From: Skermanella mucosa
GTDB lineage: Bacteria; Pseudomonadota; Alphaproteobacteria; Azospirillales; Azospirillaceae
DNA: 64,000 nucleotides
NCBI RefSeq assembly: GCF_016765655.2
Contig: NZ_CP086106.1
Location: forward strand, 280,001 to 344,000
Reading direction: 5' to 3'
A model generated the notes under the pieces. The model saw only the letters and a program-made list of their open reading frames with translations, had not been told where the DNA came from and did not search any database. Every line of letters begins with the position of its first letter. Positions within the stretch are counted from its first letter, which is position 1. Below, one piece after another: positions 57,640-64,000 of the stretch. The position numbers and the translations under genes were made by a program.

Positions 57640-58488
57640 ATGATGCTGCCGATCGGCGACGGCGCGCTGGACGCGCTGCTGGCCCAGGATGCGCCGGCGG
57701 GCGACCTGACCACCCATGCCCTGGGCATCGGGTCGCGCCCCGGCCGGATCACCTTCGCCGCCCGCTCCGACATGGTGCTGTGCTGCGCCGAGGAGGCCGC
57801 CCGCCTGCTGGAGCGCTGCGGCGTCCGGGCATCCCTGCGCCACGGGAGCGGCGAGCGGATCGCGGCGGGCACGGTCTTCCTGGAAGGGGAGGGGCCGGCC
57901 GGCGGCATCCACCTGGCCTGGAAGGTGGCCCAGACGCTGGTGGAATATGCCTCGGGCATCGCGACGCGGACTCGGCGGATCGTCGAGGCGGCGCGGGCGG
58001 CATCCCCCGGCATGGCGGTCGCCTGCACCCGCAAGAATTTTCCCGGCACCAAGGAGGTCAGCGTCAAGGCGGTGCTGGCCGGCGGTGCCCAGATGCACCG
58101 GCTGGGATTGTCGGAGACGATGCTGGTGTTTCCCGAGCACAGGGTCTTCCTGGACGGCGCGGCGGATTTCCAGGGCCTGAAGCGCCGGCATCCCGAGCGG
58201 AAGCTGGTGGTCGAGGTCGCCTCGGCCGCCGATGCCGTCGCCGCGGCGGAGGCCGGGGCCGACGTGCTTCAGCTGGAGAAGCTGGCGCCCGACGCGGTCG
58301 CCGAGGTCGTGCGCCGGGTGGCCGGGCTGGACCCGGTTCCGCTGGTCGCGGCGGCGGGCGGCATCACCGAGGCCAATGCCGCGGCCTATGCCGCGACCGG
58401 CTGCGCCGTGCTGGTGACCTCGGCGCCCTATTTCGCCGGGCCGGCCGACGTGCAGGTCGTCATCACCAGATCCGGAGATGCTTCATGA
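57640..58488 (+). CDS. modD: ModD, NadC-like pyrophosphorylase
   Basis: A 282-residue protein of the quinolinate phosphoribosyltransferase fold, matching ModD rather than NadC. ModD genes usually accompany molybdate transport genes, but their reaction is unknown. Key blocks: AQDAPAGDLTTHALGIG, WKVAQTLVEYASGIATRTRR, CTRKNFPGTKEVSVKAVLAG and HRLGLSETMLVFPEH. ATG 57640 is chosen; 57613 and a GTG at 57628 are possible. No mod transporter is here. nnrU follows after 10 bases and uses a ribosome site at the modD stop, so the two are probably one unit. Confidence 0.83.
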   Translation: MMLPIGDGALDALLAQDAPAGDLTTHALGIGSRPGRITFAARSDMVLCCAEEAARLLERCGVRASLRHGSGERIAAGTVFLEGEGPAGGIHLAWKVAQTLVEYASGIATRTRRIVEAARAASPGMAVACTRKNFPGTKEVSVKAVLAGGAQMHRLGLSETMLVFPEHRVFLDGAADFQGLKRRHPERKLVVEVASAADAVAAAEAGADVLQLEKLAPDAVAEVVRRVAGLDPVPLVAAAGGITEANAAAYAATGCAVLVTSAPYFAGPADVQVVITRSGDAS

Positions 58489-58498
58489 GGGTTGATCC

Positions 58499-59203
58499 AT
58501 GACCGGCGGTTTCGGCTGGCTGGCGCTCGCCGCCGCCTTCCTGCTGGCGAGCCATTTCGGCGTCTCCAGCACCGGTGCGCGCGCCGCGCTGGTCCGGCGG
58601 ATCGGCGAGCGGGCCTATACCGCCGTCTATTCGATCGTGGCGCTGGGGGCCATCGTCTGGCTGGTCCGGGCCTATGCCGCCGCTCCCTACGAGCCGGTGT
58701 GGTTCCCGTCGGCCTGGATGTGGTTCTTCCCGCTGGTCCTGATGCCGGTGGCGTTCCTGCTGCTGGTCGGCGGGGTCAGCACGCCGAACCCGACGGCGGT
58801 CGGGCAGGGCGCCTTGCTGGAGAAGGAACTGGGGCCGCGCGGCGTGCTGCGCATCACCCGCAATCCGGTGATGTGGGGGATCGGGCTGTGGGCGGTGTCG
58901 CACATGATACCGAACGGCGACTGGGCCTCCCTGCTGTTCTTCGGGACCCTGGCGGTGCTGGCGCTGCTGGGCTCGGTCCTGATCGACACCAAGAACGCTG
59001 TGCGCCGGGGGCTGACGTGGGAGCGCTGGACCGAGCTGAGTTCCAACGTCCCCTTCGCCGCGATCGTCCAGGGCCGCCAGAACCTCGCCGCCACCGTCCG
59101 CGAGATCGGCTGGATCCGGCTGGTCGTGGCGCTGGCGCTTTACGCGGGGTTCCTGCACGGCCACGCCTGGCTGTTCGGCGTGTCGCCGCTGCCGCCGATC
59201 TGA
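58499..59203 (+). CDS. nnrU: NnrU-family membrane protein
   Basis: A 234-residue protein with six or seven membrane helices of the NnrU family, first linked to nitric-oxide-dependent denitrification genes. The conserved RITRNPVMWGIGLWAVSHM and the HFGVSSTGARAALV block with Arg residues are present. GAGGG lies seven bases before the ATG, at the end of modD. Its molecular role is unknown; related proteins make or modify isoprenoid or methylated products. It fits a denitrifier together with the nos operon in this window. Confidence 0.87.
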   Translation: MTGGFGWLALAAAFLLASHFGVSSTGARAALVRRIGERAYTAVYSIVALGAIVWLVRAYAAAPYEPVWFPSAWMWFFPLVLMPVAFLLLVGGVSTPNPTAVGQGALLEKELGPRGVLRITRNPVMWGIGLWAVSHMIPNGDWASLLFFGTLAVLALLGSVLIDTKNAVRRGLTWERWTELSSNVPFAAIVQGRQNLAATVREIGWIRLVVALALYAGFLHGHAWLFGVSPLPPI

Positions 59204-59559
59204 GGGCGGGCCGCCAGTATTCCGGCCGGAACGGATGATTCCTTCACTCATCTTCTGCGATGCGTTGGGCCACGGCCCAACGCATGGAATGAAATGCCCA
59301 GCCGGAATACTGGAAATCGTAGAGGCCGAGATGAGCAAAGTGCTTTTTGGCGAGGAAGGATCGATCAAGACTCTCGTGTCGGCCACGATCGATCGGCGGT
59401 CCCGCGGCAAAGGCGGCTTTGCTCCAGGTCGCCGTCCCAATCGATGGTGCCGTAAAGTGCGAGAGTCCTTTCCTCCCGCTTTTGCCGGACCAAGCGGCGA
59501 AGCGCTTCCGCCGGCCGCGGCCATTTGCGCCAGGACATCCGTCGAACTCCCCGGGCGCC
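59204..59559. other. Gene-free region between nnrU and argG
   Basis: About 355 bases between convergent genes. A nested palindromic element occupies 59214-59313. The rest, up to the argG stop, shows no gene; frames crossing it lack ribosome sites and family features. Confidence 0.55.
59214..59313. repeat. Nested palindromic element
   Basis: A 13-bp perfect outer inverted repeat (59214-59226 with 59301-59313) surrounds a 12-bp inner palindrome (59260-59271 with 59274-59285, 2-nt centre). The 100-bp unit may be a MITE-like element or a bidirectional terminator for the convergent nnrU and argG genes. Confidence 0.65.
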
Positions 59560-60771
<1,212 letters not shown>

Positions 60772-60910
60772 GAGGGTGCCCGTACAGTCCGAGGGTAGAA
60801 AGCCGGCGCGACATTAGGGCCAACCGCGGCGGCCCGCAAGACCGCCCGCGGTCACGGGAACCGGAACGGGACGGCCGGAACAATCCCCGCCCCGGAGCGG
60901 TTGAACGGGA

Positions 60911-61267
60911 ATGAAGACCTTCCTCGTCATCGCCGTGCTGGTCGCTCTGCTCGCGGCGGCCCTCGTCTTCGGCTTCGCGGGCTGGAACCTGGACGGCGCC
61001 GAGGTCGCGATCAGCGGCCACGGGCTGCTGGCCCTGCTGCTGGGCGGGCTGGGCACCCTGGCGCTGGGGGGAGGGCTGATGTTCCTGGTCTTCTACAGCA
61101 ACCGGCGCGGCTATGACGACGCGGTGGACGACCGGGCGACACGCCGGGGCGACGGCGCCCGGAGCACCCGCACGCCGCACGGGTCATGGACCAGCTACGG
61201 GGCCGGCCATGGGACCGCCCATGGGACCGGCGGCGACCGGACCGATCAGGGCGATCCGCCGGGCTGA
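60911..61267 (+). CDS. Small membrane protein with hydrophilic tail
   Basis: A 118-residue protein with two hydrophobic helices (about 3-24 and 37-62) and a polar, Gly/Thr/His/Arg-rich tail from residue 64. There is no recognised family. A weak ACGGGA lies directly before the ATG. Its last 22 bases overlap the end of the convergent small membrane protein gene. Confidence 0.6.
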   Translation: MKTFLVIAVLVALLAAALVFGFAGWNLDGAEVAISGHGLLALLLGGLGTLALGGGLMFLVFYSNRRGYDDAVDDRATRRGDGARSTRTPHGSWTSYGAGHGTAHGTGGDRTDQGDPPG

Positions 61268-61506
61268 AGCGCCTTGCGCCGGGCTTCCTCGTAGCGGGGC
61301 CAGCGGACATAGGCGAACAGCCAGATCGCCAGCACGTTGAGGCCGGGCACCACCAGCAGCAGGACCCAGAGCGGCTTGATGCCGAGCCGGGCCAGCAGGA
61401 ACGAGCCGGCGGCCAGGGTCCAGGTCAGCATGATGCCGATGACGATCAGCGACACGTTGGGATCGACGTCGCGGAAGAACGTCACCGTCTCGCTCAGATT
61501 GCCCAT
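61246..61506 (-). CDS. Small membrane protein
   Basis: An 86-residue protein with two hydrophobic helices (about 19-38 and 44-66). The segment LARLGIKPLWVLLLVVPG and a WP near the end of helix 2 also appear in the neighbouring 85-residue protein, so the two are likely paralogues. GGAG seven bases before the ATG supports it. Function is unknown. Confidence 0.6.
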   Translation of the reverse strand: MGNLSETVTFFRDVDPNVSLIVIGIMLTWTLAAGSFLLARLGIKPLWVLLLVVPGLNVLAIWLFAYVRWPRYEEARRKALQPGGSP

Positions 61507-61528
61507 GCCGGCATCTCCTTCATGCGCT

Positions 61529-61786
61529 TCATGCCTTGGCCCGCTGGACCGTGCGGGGCTTCTTGCGCGGCTGGGCCGGCGGCTTGGGCGGCAGGGTCGG
61601 CCATTTGGAATGGAACAGCACCAGCAGCACCAGCAACTGGCCCAGCAGCGGGATCGCGACCGACACGAAGATCAGCAGCGACCAGACGGGATTGAGCCCG
61701 GCCCGGCGGAAGATCCGCCACAGCGGCCACAGCACCGCCGCGCTGAGCGCCAGGTTGAACCAGAACGGATCGAGAAAGTACTGCAC
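61529..61786 (-). CDS. Small membrane protein, paralogue of its neighbour
   Basis: An 85-residue protein with two hydrophobic helices and a basic, Pro-rich tail (PPKPPAQPRKKPRTVQRAKA). The central RAGLNPVWSLLIFVSVAIPL resembles the matching segment of the downstream 86-residue protein. The start is GTG at 61786. The two genes are 22 bases apart on the same strand and probably cotranscribed, upstream of nothing else obvious. Confidence 0.55.
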   Translation of the reverse strand: MQYFLDPFWFNLALSAAVLWPLWRIFRRAGLNPVWSLLIFVSVAIPLLGQLLVLLVLFHSKWPTLPPKPPAQPRKKPRTVQRAKA

Positions 61787-61862
61787 GGCGATGATTCCAG
61801 CGGTGGCCTGCCCGGCGGCAGTGTCCGGGGCGGTGTCCGGCGTTGATCTAGGGCAAAACCCC

Positions 61863-63056
61863 CTAGAGGGAAAGGGCCGCTTCCTTCTCGGCCACCGCCA
61901 GGGCGACGGCGGCGCGGGCCGCCGCCTCTTCCGCCAGCCGGTCCGACGCGCGCTGCTTGACGCTGTCCGACTTCAGCTGGCCGCAGGCCGCCATGATGTC
62001 CTCGCCGCGCGGGGTCCGCACGGGGCTGGCATAGCCGGCATTGTTGACGTAGTCGCCGAACTTGCGGATCGCGGCGTCGGTCGAGCGCTCGAACGGGGCG
62101 CCGGGCCACGGGTTGAACGGGATCAGGTTGATCTTGGACGGGATGCCGTCGAGCAGCCGCACCAACTCCTTCGCGTCCGCCAGGCTGTCGTTGACGCCCT
62201 TCAGCATCACGTACTCGAAGGTGATCCGGCGGGCGTTGTTGATGCCGGGATAGGTCCGGCAGGCGTCCAGCAGCTCGGCGATCGGGTATTTCCGGTTCAG
62301 CGGGACGATGCGGTCGCGCAGCTCGTCGGTGACGGCGTGGAGGCTGACGGCGAGGTTGACGTTCAATTCCTCGCCGCAGCGCCGCATCATCGGCACGACG
62401 CCGGAGGTCGAGAGCGTGATCCTGCGCTTGGAGATCGCGATGCCTTCGCCGTCCATGACGATCTTCAGCGCCTTGGCGACGTTGTCGTAGTTATAAAGAG
62501 GCTCGCCCATGCCCATCATCACGATGTTGGACAGCATGCGCCCGTCCTTGGGCGCCGGCCACTCGCCCAGCCGGTCCCGGGCGTGCATGACCTGCCCGAC
62601 GATCTCCGACGGTTCCAGGTTGCGGACCAGCCGCTGGGTCCCCGTGTGGCAGAACCGGCAGGTCAGCGTGCAGCCTACCTGGGACGACACGCACAAGGTG
62701 CCGCGGTCCTCCTCCGGTATGTGGACGGTCTCGAACTGCTGGCCGTCGGCCATGCGCAGCAGCCACTTGGCCGTGCCGTCCGACGATTTGAGGTCGCGGG
62801 TGACCTCGGGCCGGTCGATGAGGAAATGTTCCTCCAGCTGCTCGCGCACGGGCTTCGCCAGCGTCGTCATCACGTCGAACGACGTGGCGCCGCGATGATA
62901 GATCCAGTGCCAGATCTGGCGCGCGCGGAAAGCCGGCAGGCCGAGCGCGTCCAGCTCGGCGGCCAGCTCGACGCGGTCGAGCCCGATCAGATTACGGCGC
63001 CCGTCGGCCCTGGGGGCCGGCGGCGCGAACATGCTTGCATGACTTGAAACGCCCAT
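61863..63056 (-). CDS. rlmN: Dual-specificity RNA methyltransferase RlmN
   Basis: A 397-residue radical-SAM enzyme that methylates C2 of A2503 in 23S rRNA and A37 of some tRNAs. The iron-sulfur Cys triad is C129, C133 and C136 in CTLTCRFC. Other blocks are [45 protein letters not shown] and the catalytic region [15 protein letters not shown], with a second catalytic Cys in IMAACGQL. The first ATG at 63056 is kept. Confidence 0.96.
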   Translation of the reverse strand: MGVSSHASMFAPPAPRADGRRNLIGLDRVELAAELDALGLPAFRARQIWHWIYHRGATSFDVMTTLAKPVREQLEEHFLIDRPEVTRDLKSSDGTAKWLLRMADGQQFETVHIPEEDRGTLCVSSQVGCTLTCRFCHTGTQRLVRNLEPSEIVGQVMHARDRLGEWPAPKDGRMLSNIVMMGMGEPLYNYDNVAKALKIVMDGEGIAISKRRITLSTSGVVPMMRRCGEELNVNLAVSLHAVTDELRDRIVPLNRKYPIAELLDACRTYPGINNARRITFEYVMLKGVNDSLADAKELVRLLDGIPSKINLIPFNPWPGAPFERSTDAAIRKFGDYVNNAGYASPVRTPRGEDIMAACGQLKSDSVKQRASDRLAEEAAARAAVALAVAEKEAALSL

Positions 63057-63121
63057 GCGGCGCTACATGGGGCTTCGGCCCAGCGGTGTCAAATGCTGTA
63101 TGGGCCGGCAGGCCTCCCGAA

Positions 63122-63667
63122 TCAGCGCTTGACGTTGCACGCCTTGCTGATCGCCTCGTAGGCGGCCGAGGTGCCGGACAGGCTGTAGGTGTCGGTGGTC
63201 GCCGTGCCGCGGTTGGACGTGCCCTTGATGACCATGGCCGACCCGCTGCGGATCGCGTCGACCAGCGCCCGGTCCGTCTTCTCGTCGCGCGCCCAGGCGG
63301 TGTCGCCGTCGGTGAACAGGCGGAAGTTCTGGTTGCCGATCGAGACGATGGTCTCGCTCTTTTCCTTGTAGGTGTAACCGGTGGTCACGCTGACCACGTC
63401 CAGGCTCTTTTCCGCCGGACGGTGCGTGATCAGCACGTAGATGTCGCCGCGCTGCTTGTAATTCCCCTCGTCCTTCTTCGGCCGGCTCGACATGTAGCAG
63501 ACCTTCTGGCCGCTCTCGTCGTACGAGAACGCGTTCCAGTCGTTGAACGAGCCGATCAACTGCGGTTCCGCGGCGGTGGCCGTGGTTCCGGAGGCGAGCG
63601 TCGCGAGGGCGAGGCAGAGGGCCGGGAGGAGGCCGGCTGACCGGAAGAATGGGATGAGGCTGATCAT
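63122..63667 (-). CDS. Invasion-associated locus B (IalB)-family protein
   Basis: A 181-residue exported protein. The signal peptide ends near TATA. The IalB pattern is strong: QKVCYMSSRPKKDEGNYKQR, GDIYVLITHRPAEKSLDVVS, the GYTYKEKSE block, DGDTAWARDEKTDRALVDAI and KGTSNRGTATTDTYSLSGT. Most alphaproteobacteria have such proteins; the name comes from Bartonella and does not imply virulence here. ATG 63667 is chosen over an upstream ATG for its signal peptide. Confidence 0.9.
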   Translation of the reverse strand: MISLIPFFRSAGLLPALCLALATLASGTTATAAEPQLIGSFNDWNAFSYDESGQKVCYMSSRPKKDEGNYKQRGDIYVLITHRPAEKSLDVVSVTTGYTYKEKSETIVSIGNQNFRLFTDGDTAWARDEKTDRALVDAIRSGSAMVIKGTSNRGTATTDTYSLSGTSAAYEAISKACNVKR

Positions 63668-63937
63668 TGTGCAGGTGCGAAATGGTATCGGCATGGCGCC
63701 ACACTATACAGGTTGAGGGAGGATTTCCAGCGCCCGTAGCGCCCAAATTAACCGTAGTAACCACTCTTGTGCGCAGGTGTTGGAAAAATTTCCGTTAACC
63801 GGGTGATCCGGCCCAGTAGGTCGCGCGTAGAAGTTCCCATGGACTGCGCATCTTCATTGCGGACGACGCCGATGGGCGGGGCACCCTGGGCCATCTGCGG
63901 GCTTGTCCTGGGGCGGGTATTCACCTTCAATAGGGGA

Positions 63938-64000
63938 ATGCCGGATATTCCGCCCCTTGCCGCCGCCCAGGAGCGGTCGCTTGACGATCTTCTGGTCGCC
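63938..64000 (+). CDS. Start of an unidentified gene
   Basis: A frame opens MPDIPPLAAAQERSLDDLLV and runs off the window. AGGGGA lies right before the ATG, too close to be ideal. An in-frame ATG at 63839 is a possible earlier start. Too little is present to name a product. Confidence 0.4.
   Translation, partial: MPDIPPLAAAQERSLDDLLVA

Noticed and set aside
63748..63930. A possible 60-residue protein at the right edge
   Set aside because: It needs a TTG start, has no ribosome site and shows no family or structural feature.

Overview
The window is a GC-rich alphaproteobacterial chromosome segment, most likely from the order Rhodospirillales and close to Azospirillum or Skermanella. This placement is inferred, not proven. 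It rests on the 23S-5S-tRNA-fMet order, a GlnZ/GlnK-type PII gene next to an aminotransferase gene, a Tat-exported (clade I) NosZ, a bacteriophytochrome with an HWE/HisKA_2-type kinase, MmcB and an IalB-family protein.

Layout. 1-2.3 kb: 3' part of a ribosomal RNA operon (23S, 5S, initiator tRNA, strong terminator). 2.3-9.4 kb: queD, an O-antigen ligase/polymerase, an acyltransferase, a c2-type cytochrome, a flagellin, a UbiH-family hydroxylase and a PII protein. 9.6-14.8 kb: aminotransferase, ftsK, a LolA-like carrier and a glycine-rich small protein. 14.8-20.9 kb: hybrid histidine kinase, mmcB, a GT9 glycosyltransferase, a degenerate GGDEF-EAL-like protein and a ClpP-fold lipoprotein. 21.0-25.4 kb: Tat-type MsrB, a 58-aa membrane protein, a protein built of 31-residue repeats and two GT4 glycosyltransferases.

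25.6-27.4 kb is a scar of transposition. Two truncated IS3-family elements lie head to head and abut a 5'-truncated alpha-hydroxyacid dehydrogenase gene. 27.5-36.4 kb is a complete, tightly coupled nosRZDFYLX operon for nitrous oxide reduction. Its promoter region carries FNR/NNR-type boxes and is shared with a divergent ferritin-like diiron protein gene.

37.4-48.4 kb: tRNA-Arg, gamma-glutamyltransferase, xanthine phosphoribosyltransferase, a chemoreceptor, a peptide-type ABC importer without its ATPases, an acidic protein of unknown function, an AmpG-like permease and ArfB. 48.5-53.1 kb: a terminase-small-subunit-like orphan, a palindromic repeat element, and a TenA-like gene whose 3' end overlaps that of a convergent bacteriophytochrome kinase gene. 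53.6-64 kb: rpoH, several small proteins, chrA, a DJ-1/PfpI protein, a modD-nnrU pair, argG, three small membrane proteins, rlmN, an IalB-family protein and the start of one more gene.

The window is mostly housekeeping chromosome with a functional denitrification terminal step (nos) and hints of wider nitrogen-oxide metabolism (nnrU, modD). No phage, CRISPR array or obvious defence island is present. The least explained items are the shared nos/ferritin-like promoter, the degenerate GGDEF-EAL protein paired with a ClpP-fold lipoprotein, the 31-residue repeat protein, and the TenA/bacteriophytochrome overlap.
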